Numbered from the stretch's first letter, positions 1-12,715 are shown. The stretch: 64,000 nt of DNA from Peromyscus leucopus (GCF_004664715.2 NC_051069.1:562001-626000), one strand, 5' to 3'. Program-made: numbers and translations. Notes: generated by a model from the sequence alone, not told the origin.

Positions 1-514
1 ACAGAAGGCTAATGAATGATATCCTGCTTTGTTAAATAGTTGAGCCATATGATTGTCAGTCAGATAACAATTTATTAATTATTACTTTATGCAGCCTGGT
101 CTTATAATACTAGCATTTGGGAAGATGGGAAATAGAGAAGGTCATAGACTGGAAGTGGAGACGTTTCATTGTTTACATGTAAAGATAAAATAGAAAACTG
201 GAGGGTAACTTGTGTACTTAGAGAATATCAAGAATTATAAATGCATTAACTTATGTTGAGTTCTTAAGAGGGCTGTGCTATATAGAGTGAGGAAACTAAC
301 AAGTTTAATTTAGTGTTGACTGGTGAAGGCAATATGCAGGATTATTCAGTGAGGAGAAGAACACACCTCCCAGAGTTGGGGTAGTATAAAGTAGTAATTT
401 GATGTGACTAAAAGATCTATACAGTTTGAGAAAAGAGAAGGAGGCTTTAATTGATTGCCATTCCAGAATTCATAGTTGCCGACTATTATCTGGAGCTGAA
501 TTTGTTCGGGTCAC
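1..514. other. No recognisable feature
   Basis: AT-rich unique-looking sequence. I see no repeat, RNA gene or persuasive reading frame here. Confidence 0.5.
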
Positions 515-640
515 ATTCAGATATTACCACTATTATCACTAGCTTGGAGGACATGGGTGAGTTACCTAACCCCTGTAGGCTACTCTTCTTCATCTATAAG
601 GTAATAGCTACTGGGAAGTTTGGTACAGGGTCAGAGGAGC
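515..640 (+). repeat. MIR SINE relic
   Basis: The core reads like the central and 3' part of MIR: a 'gtgagttacctaacccc' block, then 'cttcatctataaggtaatag', matching the conserved MIR order. It is heavily diverged, so it predates the rodent radiation. A 90-codon open frame (451-723) runs across it and is most likely fortuitous. Confidence 0.6.
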
Positions 641-2019
641 TAATAAGTGGGAAGCCCCAAGAACAGCAGCACTTGATGTGCAGCAAATTGTGGCGGAATG
701 AATTGGTACTGGGAAGGCACTAGAATAAGGAAAACATTTCTTTAGGAAGTTGTACTGATCTAGAGATGAGATACTAAGGTTTGGATTTAGCCACAGTGTG
801 TGTGGGAAGGAGAAAGAAGGAACTAGGAGTAAGGGATTTACAGAATCAGAGAGTCTGAGTCCTGTGGGTAAGAAGACGACAACTCAGGGTTGTAGCTCTG
901 CCATGATTGGAGGGTGGGAGTTGTGAAAATAAGGAAGATGAATTGTTTGGAGTCGTAAATTTAACACAACCTTCTTGGGGGAGTATTCAGTGGTAAAACA
1001 GTTACCTAGAGTGATAAACCATTGAATTTGATTCCTGTGTTGTAAAAAACAAAACCAAATAAAAAACAAGGAACAGCCCCCTACACACCCCCCTACCCCA
1101 ATAACAAAAGACATATAAATTCAAATGACTCAAAACTCTTATGACTAATTTGGAGGTTTTTGAGAGGAAAGTGCTGGGAAATGAGTTAAAGTGTTTTAGA
1201 AAAAAAACCAAATAACTCACCCTTACATCTGCCTATAAAATTAATGTGTAGTTGTCAACTGTCAAGAAAATTGGAGAATAGGGAGAAAAAAAATCACCCT
1301 TACTTCACTGTCCAGAGAAAACTGTTAGGTTTTGATTTATTTCTTTTAGTCTTTTTTTTTTCCACCTAGAAGTGCTGTATTCGTATTTTCCAAGGTGAAA
1401 TCTTAATGGTAGTTCCACTTTATACCCACCCTCTAAAAATTTCACTCCATATTCTATCACGAGCATTTTCTCTTGTTATATGCTCTACCAACTTGTTTTA
1501 AAATAGTTGCATCTCTTGCATGGAGTAGATATAGAAATATTTCAGTTTTCTGATTGCTTGAATATAGGGGTTTTGTTAATTTTCCTTTTGATACGATAAT
1601 GTGGTAATGAACACTTTTTGTACATACGTATATGCGCATACACACACATTTCCCCTTTGGTAAGGGATACAGACTTTTTTCCCATACCTATAAGTTATAA
1701 TCAAGGAGTTAATGAATGAATTCTGTAGGGAAATGAACTCGGTGAGAGAAATGATGAGGCTAAGAATGATGTTAGTGGTATAGATGTACAGAATCTGACT
1801 TTGATTATTGAAGGTAAAGATACAGATGCTTATTAGCTTGAATGGATTGAGCAGTGGTGACAGTCCACTACACCAGTGTTACATATAGAGGGTTTGTGCA
1901 CTTAGTGGAGAGAATTCCCTGCAGTCTGACTTGTGCTTATTGAGATGCAGAGGGACCAATTGAGTTAGTGAAAAAGTCCTTGAATTCTGGCTTTTCAGGA
2001 AAGAGGCACAGTCATGTAG
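641..2019. other. Unique-looking DNA, no gene seen
   Basis: AT-rich sequence with short homopolymer runs and a small CA run near 1640. Only short overlapping frames occur. No repeat family was recognised. Confidence 0.45.
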
Positions 2020-2200
2020 TGGGTGGAGTTGACCTTCAGAACCATGCAATTGACCTGGAATCAGTGCTTTGAATTTACTAGCAGTATGGCCCTAAGCACA
2101 TCATTTAAATCCCCTGAGCATACTTTTCTTATTTGTGTAAAGTAGGTAATACCCATTTTCAGAATCCTGGTGAGGATCAAATAAAGTTATTTATTGTGTA
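2020..2200 (+). repeat. MIR SINE relic
   Basis: Reads as MIR from the 'ctggaatcagtgctttgaa' block through an altered 'acttaacctctctgagc' core to 'ggtaatacccattttcag' and 'gtgaggatcaaataaag'. The order and orientation are those of the plus-strand MIR consensus, with heavy divergence. Confidence 0.75.
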
Positions 2201-2300
2201 TTTTGTATATCATAAAGCTAACTCAAATGGTTACTATTACTATTGTGGCATCTCCCACCTCCCTTTTTCTTTTTTTTTCTTTCTTTTTTTTTTTTTTTTC

Positions 2301-2447
2301 TCTCCTCGAGACAGGGTTTCTCTGTGTAGTTTTGGTGCCTGTCCTGGATCTCGCTCTGTAGACCAGGCAGGTCTCGAACTCACAGAGAACCACCTGGCTC
2401 TGCCTCCCGAGTGCTGGGATTAAAGGTGTGCGCCACCACCATCTGGT
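2301..2447 (-). repeat. B1 SINE (near full length)
   Basis: Antisense B1: 'gagacagggtttctctgtgt' at the left, 'gtgctgggattaaaggtgtg' near the right. It is preceded by a long T-rich tract (2252-2300), the antisense A-tail. A 96-codon + frame (2133-2423) is MIR plus this B1 and is not a gene. Confidence 0.93.
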
Positions 2448-2461
2448 CCTTTTTCTCTTAA

Positions 2462-2583
2462 ACAGATCTCTGCTGTCCTAGAACTAACTCACTGTGTAGT
2501 CCATAGCAGACTTGAACTTATGGTAGTCCTCCTATTTCAGCCTCCAAAAAGCTGGGATTACAGGCATGAACTACCATATCCAT
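2462..2583 (-). repeat. Old B1-related SINE
   Basis: Diverged 7SL-derived monomer, antisense. It keeps 'ctgtcctagaactaactcac' and 'aagctgggattacaggcatg' but lacks the young B1 hallmarks. It abuts the B1 to its left. Confidence 0.7.
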
Positions 2584-2631
2584 GATGCAGTTTCTTCTTA
2601 ACTAGAATTTATGGGCACATTAACAGTAATA

Positions 2632-2720
2632 ATAATTATAATCAGCAATTTATAGCCAGTGTTTATATAATTGTTAGGATAGGAATTGTTCTAAGTAGTT
2701 TAAAGTATTATCTTTGTGGT
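2632..2720 (-). repeat. MIR SINE fragment
   Basis: Matches the antisense 3' portion of MIR ('ggaattgttctaagtagttt', 'aaagtattatct'). Short and diverged. Confidence 0.5.
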
Positions 2721-2927
2721 GGTGGAGTTGAGTAAATGCCTCATGAGGGCAACGTATCAAGCTGCTCTTTTGATGTGATCGAGTTAGATGTGTTTTTGCA
2801 TGTTACATGTATAAGAAAGACATAAGAAAACCCAAGAGTAGCTTTGAAAGATCAGCTGGTGGTTACCAGGGAATTTAATTGCAGTTTACTTTCTTTTTTT
2901 CTTTAGAGTGTTTCTTCTTTTTTTTTT

Positions 2928-3082
2928 TTTATGTGCATTTGTGTTTTTGCCATGGGTGGCGGTGTCCTGTCAAACTGGAGTTACAGACAGGTGTGAGCTG
3001 CCATGTGGGTGCTGGGAATTGAACTCGGGTCTTCTGGAAGAAGAGTGAATGCTCTTAACTCCTGAGCCATCTCTCCAGCCCC
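2928..3082 (-). repeat. B2/B3 SINE
   Basis: Antisense tRNA-derived SINE. The right end carries the reversed A-box region 'gagccatctctccagcccc'. The middle has 'tgtgggtgctgggaattgaa', typical of the B3/B2 group. Confidence 0.88.
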
Positions 3083-3238
3083 TTAGATTGTTTTTTCTTA
3101 ATGTTATTTTGTAGATCAGGTACTATAGGGTGCAGAACAGTGAACGGAATGAGATTTTTGCAAACCTTCTATGCTTAGGTCTCACTATTCCTTAGCTGTA
3201 AGTAGTGGTAGTGTTTTTTCCACCTGCTTGAAATTCTT

Positions 3239-3387
3239 TTTTTTTTTTTTGAGACAGTTTCTCTGTGTAGCTTTGACACCTTTCCTGGAACTCACTCTGT
3301 AGCCCAGGCTAGCCTCGAATTCACAGAGATCTGCTTGGCTCTGCCTCCCGAGTGCTGGGATTAAAGGTATGCGCCACCACCACCCAG
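3239..3387 (-). repeat. B1 SINE with 16-bp target-site duplication
   Basis: Full-length antisense B1. It is bracketed by a perfect 16-bp direct repeat 'cctgcttgaaattctt' at 3223-3238 and 3388-3403, the footprint of L1-mediated retroposition. The T-tract at the left is the antisense A-tail. Confidence 0.96.
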
Positions 3388-3483
3388 CCTGCTTGAAATT
3401 CTTAATGGAATAAAAATTATATAACCTGAGAGAATAGCTGGGAGACAGGCTTGGAGAGACTGCAGAAGATGTTGGGGTGGAGT

Positions 3484-3731
3484 AGTGGTTCTCAACCTAT
3501 GGCTCATGACCCCTTTTGAGGGATGGGTTGAAGGATCCTTTCACAAAGATTGTCTAAGACCATGGCAAAACACAGATATTTATATCACAGTTAATAACTA
3601 GCAAAATTACAGTTGTGAAGTAACAATGAAAATAATTTTAGGCTGGGGGTCACCACAACATAAGGAACTGTAAGGAAGGGTCAGGAAACTATATTAAAAG
3701 GTTACAGCATCAGGAAGATTAAGAACCACTG
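3484..3731 (+). mobile_element. URR1-like hAT DNA transposon (non-autonomous)
   Basis: Starts 'agtggttctcaacct' and ends 'aagaaccactg', a terminal inverted repeat. The interior has 'acacagatatttatatcaca' and the conserved 'gtcaccacaacat' block. This is the rodent URR1 pattern of hAT-Charlie MITEs. Similar copies lie at 16421, 61023 and 61419. Confidence 0.88.
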
Positions 3732-4151
3732 GGTTAGAACTTCTCCACTTTTCTCACTGGTAGAGAAAGAATGCATTGCAAATTAGCAGAAGCAATCTTA
3801 ACTAAATTTCATGTATTTCACTTCCTAATGCATGTTGTAAACAAGCTTGTTGTAAAACTGAGGCTCTGAAGATTACCATGCTTAACACATGGCCCTGCTT
3901 GTCTCCTGCTCTGCTTTGTCTCTGGAGATAGGGCCAGGGATGGGTCACTGGTCTGTCCTCAGGTAGGCCCAGTTCTAGAGCGCATTCATTAGCTATCCTT
4001 TTCTTGTTCTTACAGAAAACTATTTAAAGCAAGAGTGGCTTTGTAGGTAGAAAGTTTATCAACTAAAGTTTAGGTAGATATGTTCCTAGTGTGACTGCCA
4101 TTTGAACCTGCTTTCTGTTTCCAGTTGGGTCGTCTTAGAATTAAAAAAAAA

Positions 4152-4356
4152 AAGATTTGTTATTTTTATTTTACGTGTATAGGCATTTTGCCTGTCTGAG
4201 CATGCCTGGTGACCATGGAGGCCAGAAAAGGATGTTGAATTCCTTGGAACTAAAGTTACAGATGGTTGTGAGCTGTGGTATGAGTGCTAAGGGTTGCACC
4301 TGAGTCCTCTGCACAAACAGCCAGTGCTCCTAACCACTGAGCTCACTCTAACCCCC
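4152..4356 (-). repeat. B3-type SINE
   Basis: Antisense B3/B2: 'ggaggccagaaaaggatgtt' in the middle, 'acagatggttgtgagctg', then a degraded right end 'ccactgagctcactctaacc'. Confidence 0.83.
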
Positions 4357-4726
4357 ATCCTATAATTTTTAAATATACATTTGAATTGGAAGAAAAATTA
4401 TATTTTTATAAAAATACCTTTATTTTTGTTCTGTGTTTAAAGTGTGCTCTCACGTGTTGCAGGTTAAAATTGTGGTCTTAGAGTGACCATGATGAGTCAT
4501 TTAAGCTCTTTGAGGCTGCTTGGGGGGACTTAAAGATCACACAGAAATGAAAACAGATTAAGGATTAGTTACTAGTCTTTATTCTAGTCGATCATGAGTC
4601 AGAGATGGAATCTTCAAAGTAATATAATAAAACAATCAGAGATAACTTACAGGATAGACCTTTTTTTTTTTAAAGCTTTGTTATCACATCTCAAAATTCT
4701 TTTTGTTTTTAATACTGGAGCTAAAT

Positions 4727-4842
4727 AGAAATGGTGGTTTATACCTATAATTGTAGCATGTAGATGGCTAAAGCTGAAGAATTGTGAACTTGAGGTTAGC
4801 CTGGGTCTTATAGTGAAATCTGGGTCAGCCTAGTCTAAAGAA
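4727..4842 (+). repeat. Old B1-like SINE
   Basis: Sense-orientated diverged B1-like monomer: 'atggtggtttatacctataa', 'gaacttgaggttagcctggg'. It is one of the few sense SINEs in the window. Confidence 0.55.
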
Positions 4843-5517
4843 TGCCAAACCAAAAGAATCAAAAGTTAGAGAAACTTTGTCCAAGATGTGGTTTTGCCCA
4901 CTGCTTTAGGCTTAAGAGGGCAACTAGTTTGGGACCGAGAGGCTCTCAGAATTGTGATAATCAGATTGCTGAAGCATCATTCTTGGAACCAGGTGGAAGT
5001 CCTGGTTCATCTGTGTCCTTGCTTCTGGTGACCTAGTGTGAGCAGGATCATGTCATAATTAGTGACTGTAACACTACTTCATTGGTGGCTGACAGAGTGC
5101 AGACTGGACATAATGTGACAGGTTCTTCCACTCTAAACAGAGCTGTATTTGGGAGCATGGCAAGATTTGTGTTAGGAGCTACCACACTTCAGTCCTGGAG
5201 GCATACCTTGTTTTGAAGTTGTTGGAGATAGATGGAGTTTGCTTGTGCTATTGGACAGGAGAAAACTCTAACCTCACTTTGAAGTTATAGTAGAAACATG
5301 GTGTGGCCATATGTAGGTTCTGAGTTGTCTGCTTGTGGAGCAGGCTTGAAAATTCTGAGTTCTTCTGAGTTGTAAGCTTCTCCGAGGCTTTGTTGGAAGC
5401 TCTGTCAAATGAAGCTGTCCTCGTTATCCCGGCAGAGGTTCTGGTTGTTGTTGCCATCTCACAATTTTGTAAGCTGTCTTGCAGTGTTGGTTCCAGTTTG
5501 GAATAAAGCTAAAGAGA
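4843..5517. other. Unassigned sequence with broken frames
   Basis: Slightly more GC-rich than its surroundings. Minus-strand frames of about 70-80 codons occur (for example 5248-5457), but stops interrupt them and no family was recognised. It could be an old pseudogene or repeat, or chance. Confidence 0.3.
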
Positions 5518-5531
5518 ATCTTATATCGAAT

Positions 5532-5711
5532 CTCTTGGGGCTGGGGCTGGTCAGTGATAAAGGTGTTTGCTGCCAAGCCTGATGACCTGAGTTTGATCCC
5601 TGCAACTCCCTTGGTGGGAGAAGAGAACTGACTCACAAGCTGTCTTCTGGCTTCCACATGTCTTTGTGTCGTGTTTGCACGCCTTCCCCATAAATAGGAC
5701 AGAAAGCCAAC
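5532..5711 (+). repeat. B2/B3-type SINE with 14-bp target-site duplication
   Basis: Sense-orientated tRNA-derived SINE: 'ggggctggggctggtcagtg', a B-box-like 'gagtttgatccctgc', and a 3' end 'ccccataaataggac'. A perfect 14-bp repeat 'atcttatatcgaat' lies at 5518-5531 and 5712-5725. It is one of only two recognised sense B2-class copies here. Confidence 0.9.
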
Positions 5712-5725
5712 ATCTTATATCGAAT

Positions 5726-8700
5726 GTATATCAAGACTCTTCCAGATGCCCTTAGTGTCTTTTACCTGAGTCTCAGCTGTCCATTTTTATTCCAGGTTAA
5801 GTGTGTTTTGTTGCTGCAACTCCCATTTCCAGGCTGTAGATACATAGTCACTGAGTTGTCATTTTGAAATCCAGAAAAGTCTTAAAATTTTTACCTACAA
5901 ATTTAGTAGATAGATTATTTTGCTGGTAATATGTGGTTTAATATGAAAGGATGTCATTGATACTATGTCCCCAGTTTTTGTATGGTTATCAGATGTTGGA
6001 GCAATTTGTAACATAGTCTATATAGTATATTTTCTTTTCTAAAATCTGAAAACCTCCACCTACCTAAACTTTTTTTTTAAATCTCACAAAAAATTTCTTT
6101 ATATTGAAAGTGTAGACTGGGAACTTTAAACACAGAAAAAATGGGGTGAATTAGTTCTATAACAGATTCTTGGGCTAGGGGATTTTCAGGCTGAGTTTGT
6201 TCTTTGAGTGTCTTATTTAATAGGCTGATTTAGGGACTTAGATTCTACTTTGAGGATAAGCTAGCTGTCTTTGGGTCAATGAATACTCAGACTTCTCTGT
6301 TCAGTTAAAGATACAGGAAAACACTCAAGGAACTCTCAGTGTAATACTTTCATTCTTTTTCCATTTTCTATATAACCAGTATTAGATGGTTCCCTTCAAA
6401 AGGAATCCTTATTCTTTACCACTCCCATTCTGGATTTTGTCAGTTGTCTGGTAGCAGACAGAGAAGAAAATCCTTCCAGCTTTGTGAAGAAAATGTGGAG
6501 CCATGATACTTACAGGGGATAGACAGAGTCACTCTTTGATTTTTTTTTTTCTTTTTGAAAAGTTTTCAGATGAATGGCATAATTTTTATTCCTATGATAT
6601 ACTCATGGCAGTCTTTTTCATTAAAAAAAAAAGTCATGATTTTAATGAGTGCGATCTTTAGAGCCTGTGGCTGGCTCTGTGCCACTACTGTTAACACAGC
6701 TATGGAAGTGATAAAACCTCCATATCGTAGTGAACTGGGCTTTTGTAGAGTCTGCTCTGACTTCTCCATCTAATTTGCAAACCTGTTTCTTTTACTGTTC
6801 CTAATGTTAATTGTCTGAAGATCCATGATACAGAATTGGATAATTAGCTTAACTGGTAACTGTACGGTAGGAACACAAAGCAGATTGTTTAGCCAAAATT
6901 TCTCTTGTCTTCATATTTACTTAATCCCTCTTTTCTAGCCTATGAGCAGTGCTGCAGTGAGCAGACTCCATTTACATCAAGATGGCTAGACTCTGAAGAC
7001 TCACTCCACCAACAAGTTGTAATAGCAGTTGGGTTCTGCCCAGTGAGTGGCTGCCAGAAGGGGCAATCTCAATCATTATAAAAATATTTCATAAATATTT
7101 ACTCATAGCTGTTTACTTCATGATTCTTGTAAGAGGTTGGTAACTGTTCATTTCACAAAGGAAACAGAAATCAAGAGTGATGCATGTTTGGTGTGGTTTC
7201 TGACTGCCCCTCTAGCAGCAAGCTGATGAAGTAGCGGTAGTCGCACCTGCGCTGATACCAATCTGCACTAGGCATAGTTTGTCTTAAGGAGGAACTCACT
7301 GTCTCTAGAAATCGTTAGTTTGTTGTTAAAACAAGGAGTCTGATGTAGGGGAAGGTTGATATTCTCTAAAATAAAGTACTTCAAGATTTGTTTTTATTAA
7401 AAGAAAACAGTGTAGTCATAGGTTTATGTAAAATAGGTATGCATTTAAAAAGTATTTCAAGATGTTAATTGCATACAGTTACAGTCTGAATCATTTGGGG
7501 GAGAATGGGACTTTTATGTCTTATCGTTTAGTTGTCTTTGTGTTTTTGGAAGAATAGGAAATTTTATAGTTTTTATGTATTGGAATGTTCACACCTATTT
7601 TCAGTTGAGATGGTAGAAGAGATTATATCTCCTACTGTAATACAGCTCCAAAGTTTTCTGATGGTTTGTTGTAAATGACACTGAAAAGCACAGGCAAGTG
7701 ATGTACAGAACTAAAGACTATGGGAGTTTGCATGAGGGCTCTTGAACTCCCTGTAACATTCTTTAGAGTACTGTCATCTGCTTCATCTCTTTATTTGTTG
7801 TGACTGGTTGTTATTGTTATTTAGTCTATAAAGTCCTTGCAAACAGAAGTGATGTTTTACACTTGTGATACAGGAAGATACCCCTTGAGGCTCGTAAACT
7901 CTTGTTTTAGGTTAGGTTATATGTAATAATTTGGAAAGAGATTTAATATTCCAGTTTTTATTTTATTTTTCTTCCCTAGTATACTCTTCCTGGTAAGACA
8001 GAGGAAACATTAAGATTTATGAAGATTAGCTGACTGGAGACCTGAAATATGCGTTGTTTAGTGGAATGTTGTACCTGACCTCTCATTTCTTCTACAAAGC
8101 TCGTAGCCCATTCAGGACTCCACATTTAAGTATCAGCGATGGGCAGGAAGTGGCCAGGTGGTAAAGCCATTGAGGTTTTCACAGGAGTACAGCTGGCTCT
8201 GCAGAGCCACAGCCAGCTTTGGCTCCAAGCAATGAGAAGTGATACTTTGATGGTGGTGGTGTGTGCGTGTGCGTGTTCTGCCCCCATCCTCCCTGCAAAG
8301 AACGTGTGGTACATTTGTTCTTAGTAATGTCACACGGTGGAAAGAATAACTAACTTGTCTGGTTCTTGGCTTAACTGGTCATAGGAACTCAGTTTTATAA
8401 GAGCAGTAGGAACCATTTTACCAACATCTGGAACTGGTAAATGCCCAGGCCAGGACTTTGAAAGTTAGACTTCTTCCTAAACAACCCTGATTTTTGCCAG
8501 TTGATTTGTGCTTTGGCCTGGAAATGAGGTGGTGTAGTTTGCAGTACAGTAGATGTGAGGAAGTATTCTGAAGAGCAGAGAAAAGACCTGTTGAGTGGAA
8601 CTGTGAGTTTGGTCCCTGCTTAATTTATGACAAAATAAATATTTTACTTAGTGTTCTGTTACCTTTGGTGAGATTTTTAGGGACAAGGCTAGTTTTGTTG

Positions 8701-8750
8701 ATTATAGAAGTATGCTGTCTGCATGTGTTGATGTATAATTTTATTTTGTT
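5726..8750. other. Three kilobases of unique-looking DNA
   Basis: I recognised no rodent SINE, LTR or L1 here, which is unusual for this window. Open frames up to about 80 codons overlap on both strands and show no family. It holds AT-rich runs and a short GT-rich stretch near 8260. Confidence 0.45.
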
Positions 8751-8751
8751 C

Positions 8752-8812
8752 AATGCTGGGCTCCAATTGAGGGCCCCATGTATACCACTGAGATATATAC
8801 CTAGTTCCCTTG
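8752..8812 (-). repeat. ID/B4-type tRNA-derived fragment
   Basis: Antisense tRNA-like unit: 'caatgctgggctccaattga' followed by 'taccactgagatatatac', a degraded form of the reversed ID/B4 head. Confidence 0.55.
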
Positions 8813-8974
8813 GAGATTGTAGAGCTAGATACATCTTTAGCAAGTATTTTCTCCTTTTTCTTCTCATCCTTCTCTCTTCTTTATTTACTTTTTATGAAGA
8901 ATTAGGTTGGCCACTCTGAGGTAATTAATCTGAAGGTAGAATGTTACCAGTGTGTATGTGATTTGGAAAAATAT

Positions 8975-9345
8975 TGTTTACTTTTCTGTTGCAATGATAG
9001 GACACCATGGACAAGGCAGCATATACAGAAAGTTGATTTGGGGCTCACAGTCTCAGAAGGTTAAAGTCCATGACCATGATGTTATGGGGCACAGCAGCAG
9101 GCAGGCTTGAGGTATGGCTCTGAAGCAGCAGCTGAGAGCTTAGATGTTGAGGCACAACTATGAGGCAGAGAGAGCTAACTGGGAATGGCTTTTGGAAAAC
9201 CTTGAAGCCTGCCCCCAGTGACACATTTCCTCCAGCAAGGCCTCACCTACTTAGCCTTCCCAAATAGTTCCACCAACTGGAGACCAACTATTCAACTATA
9301 TGAGCCTATTGGGGCTCTTATTCAAATCATCAAACTTCAGTTGAA
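8975..9345 (+). repeat. Rodent interspersed repeat, family name not assigned
   Basis: Reads 'ttctgttgcaatgataggac' through 'cagtgacacatttcctccag' to 'ttcaaatcatcaaac'. The same order recurs at 39310-40116 ('gtgacacacttcc', 'ttcaaaccactaca'), so both belong to one dispersed family. I know it as common in murine DNA but cannot name it safely. Confidence 0.7.
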
Positions 9346-10255
9346 GTAGTTTATCAGAAGACTTCTTGGTTTATATCAGTCTGGAGCTGTGATAAGATAA
9401 TAAAAATTTCATCGCTATAATCTTCCTCACAATGTTTTCTGCTGGAGCAGTTCACTGATTTAAGACCCCTTAATCTGAGGTACCAGCTGTCAGAATACTC
9501 TCCTCTACACCTCAGCACTCACAGCTCTCTTTTTCTTACCTAATCTGAGAGAGAGCTTATTTTTTAAAATCTCAGTGACTTCCATTGCTTGTAAAACCAT
9601 GCAGATTTCTGAGAATACCACCTCGGTAGACTTAGTGTTGATTTAGTTTCTGAAAAATGTCCATTTGCTCCCTGTGAAAAGAGCAGGTTTGTGTTTATTC
9701 AGTGGCTCTGAGATGAGATAATTGGTATTTTTATGATATGAATGGAGCCTTTGTGTTTTTGAATGTTGTGAAACAAAGCTGTATTTATAAACACATTTCA
9801 AAAAATATAAATGACACTTTTTGGTGAAGATGTTCACTGAATAGCAAGAAAGTTCAGAAAAAGGAGCTTTGTTAACATTTAATAATAACCTAACTGTTTC
9901 TTTTGATTATCTCATTGATGTTTAAAGAGTACCTGATTTTAGAAACTTTTAAGTTGAAAAAGATGGTCCTATAGTAGAAAAATATTTTATGAGATCCAAT
10001 GTCCCTTTTACAAGTTTGGTGTTTTAAAATTATTGTCTTAGTTTATAATATATTCCAAATAAAAATAGTCACAAAAATATCTCTAGGAAAGCCTTGCTTG
10101 GTGCCAGATACAAGATGAACAGGGTACTATGGTCTAGCTGATTTAGTATAAATAAGCAATATTAAAGTTTTCAGACAAAATCCAAAGTCAGTCTTTAGGT
10201 TTTGAAAATTAAAGTGGCTAATTTTTTTATTTCTTGTCATTTCCTTTTTCCAAGA
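9346..10255. other. Unique-looking AT-rich DNA
   Basis: No repeat family or persuasive reading frame was recognised. Short minus frames near 9643-9837 are unremarkable. Confidence 0.45.
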
Positions 10256-10434
10256 TTTAAAACAAGAAGGTTTTATTTAACTTTTATTTTACTTGCATGT
10301 ATATAAATGCACCTACTGTGTGTGCAGTGCCTGAGGAGGCCAGAAGAAGGTGTCTGATACTCTGGAACCACAGTTACAGATGCAGCTGAACCAGGGATCT
10401 CTGCTCTTAACAGCTGAGCCATTTCTCCAGCACC
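10256..10434 (-). repeat. B3-type SINE
   Basis: Antisense: 'gaggaggccagaagaaggtg' and 'gctgagccatttctccagca'. An imperfect flanking repeat (about 'ctttttccaagat' at 10243 and 'ccttttcaagat' at 10435) is compatible with a target-site duplication. Confidence 0.82.
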
Positions 10435-11671
10435 CCTTTTCAAGATGTTTGTAGACTTTTAACAATTATCTGTTTAGTGTAAAAGAATTATATTAACTAG
10501 CTTTGAAAGCTCAGAAGACTAAACTAGTGCTAAAACAGTCTTAATGGTTTGGAAAGATAGAAGCAGAAGTCTCTTTCTTTCTGTATCCTTTCTTCTCCCT
10601 TGGTATAGATTCATGCTGTTGAACTTTTTACGGTTTTTGATGTGTATGCAAATGATGCATAGCTCTGACTACTGGGAAATGGTAGTTCTGCAGCTTAGCT
10701 TTTGCAGTTAACAGGAGACAGCCAAGGAGGGAGGAGGAGTACTGTATAAAGGGCAATGTTGAGTCCATACTGAATTTAGTAGGTTATTTGGTTTCCTCAA
10801 TTACTTGTAATATTTGGCATGTTGTAGAAAGTGATGCAATTTCCCAATATATAGGACTTAATGAAGTCCTTCATGCCCAAAAGCCAAACCAAAACCTGAA
10901 AGCATTAGCAGTTCTTCCTAATGTTAGGATTTCAGTTTCACCAATTTCATTATCCTCTTTGTTTAGAAAAGAAACGAGTCAAGAAAGGGAGCTGACTCTT
11001 TCCTGATCACAAAGTGTGGGGTTTCTTGGCAAGTTCATACTCCTGGATTCTATCCCCAGATATTCTAACTACCCAGTTTATAGTAAACAGAAATGTATCT
11101 AGTTACTTCAAGGTTATGTCCAACTTCAAGCATATAGCAAAGGCCTTTGTCCTGTGTCATCACCAAAAGTAGTGAAAAGTGAGTGGTAAGAGACTTAAGA
11201 TCTACATTAATGAGCATACTCCAATCCTGACCTAAGAATTTCTCCTTGTGCTCTTCCTCCCAATATGGAAGATTACATTTTCTACACAGGCTTTTATGGG
11301 GAACACATTAAGACCACAACATTCTGCTTCTGGTCCGCCCAGTTCCTATCCTCACATGTAAAATAAATAGAGTTCATACCAGTAGCCCCCAAAGTCTTAA
11401 ATCTTTCAAATACCAACTTTAAAGTCTTAGTTTAAATCCAGTCTCATTTACATCTATTCAAATTGGATTTATCCTGGGACAGATATTCCCCTTTAACTGT
11501 GAGCTTGTGAAATCAAAACAAGTTATGTGTGTTCAGTATCTCATTGTGGGCAGACATAGGACAGACATTTTTATTTCATGAAGGAAGAGATAGGCAAGAA
11601 ACAGAAGTACCTGGCCCTAAGTAAGTTCAAAACTCAACAGAAGGAACAGCACTAAATCTTTTAACATTAAA
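10435..11671. other. Unique-looking DNA, no gene seen
   Basis: A 72-codon + frame at 10788-11006 has no recognisable motif. No repeat was identified. Confidence 0.4.
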
Positions 11672-11963
11672 AAAAGTTTCTTTCTTGTGAGCGTGCATGC
11701 GTGCGTGGTGCCACACATCTATGTAGTGACCCGAGGACAACTTTTAGGGGTCGGTTCTGGATGGTTGAGGCAGAGTCTGTTTCTGCCTTTGTGTTGCAGA
11801 CTCAAAGTTAACTGGCCTGAGATTTTCTGGTCTCTGCGTCCAATCTTGCTTTAGTAGTGTTGGGATTAAAGACGTGTGCAGCCTCATTCAGCTTTTTGTG
11901 TGTGTGTTCCCAGGATAGAATTCAGATGGCCCCAAGTTTTTTTATTCACTTAGCCATCTCCCC
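11672..11963 (-). repeat. B4-type composite SINE
   Basis: Antisense composite element: 'gaggacaacttttaggggtc', a B1-like middle 'gtgttgggattaaagacgtg', then 'cagatggccccaag' and 'cacttagccatctcccc'. This order is typical of long rodent B4/B3A-like elements. A 135-codon + frame (11857-12264) begins inside it. Confidence 0.75.
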
Positions 11964-12715
11964 TGTTCCTGCAGTGTTAAATCTTAAAGATAGAGTATTC
12001 TGTGTTTTGACTCTGTTCTGCCCTCTGAAAGTACTCAAGAAGTTCCTCCTCTGTGGCTATGCTGGTTTCAATAGCTCATGCATGCAGCAACTTTCACAGG
12101 TTGAGATCTCAAGCCTGCAGTTTTTCCAGTATGATGTTTTGGTATGGTTCTTGGCTCCACATTTTACTGTGCATTGCCCTAATTCTGCAGGGTTTATACC
12201 GTTGTTGCAAGTCTCTGGACTCTCACCTTGTCTGCCGTGTCTGTTAACATTTAGTTGGAGGTAGGAATCAGGCCCTCAGCAAGTCTGCTTTCTATGGATG
12301 GTGCTAGTATTTGATGCTTGTGCCTCCCCAAACTGTAGCCCAAGCCATGTGTAGGCTCTCTTGAGGTAGCCTTACCTGGAGGATCCAAGGAGGGTTGTTG
12401 TATCAGAGTGTAGGGAGTGGACTTGAGGTAGCCTTGTTTCTTATTTCAGTGTGAGACCTTGTCAGAATTGCCATATTTCTACTGGCTTTCTGCTCACGAG
12501 CATGTATGGTATCTCAAAAAATTTGAGCTTTTTCTCTGTTCTGTTCATCTTATAGCTCCTCACTAGAACCACCCATTGCTATTACCTTTTCCAGTATTCA
12601 CTTAAAAAATAGTATTAGCTTTTATTCAACCGCCAGTTCTAAAACTGGCTCTCAAGTTTCAATTATTTATTGTATCAAATAATTGACTCTCAGGTACCAG
12701 ATTCTTCTCTCATAG

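Noticed and set aside
451..723. 90-codon + strand frame at the left end
   Set aside because: It crosses an MIR relic and has no recognisable motif.
2133..2423. 96-codon + strand open frame
   Set aside because: It is MIR sequence running into an antisense B1 and its T-tail. The same kind of frame recurs at other antisense B1s (20096, 32506, 35061, 52019, 56238).
11857..12264. 135-codon + strand open frame
   Set aside because: It begins inside an antisense B4-type SINE, and the remainder shows no domain or splice context.
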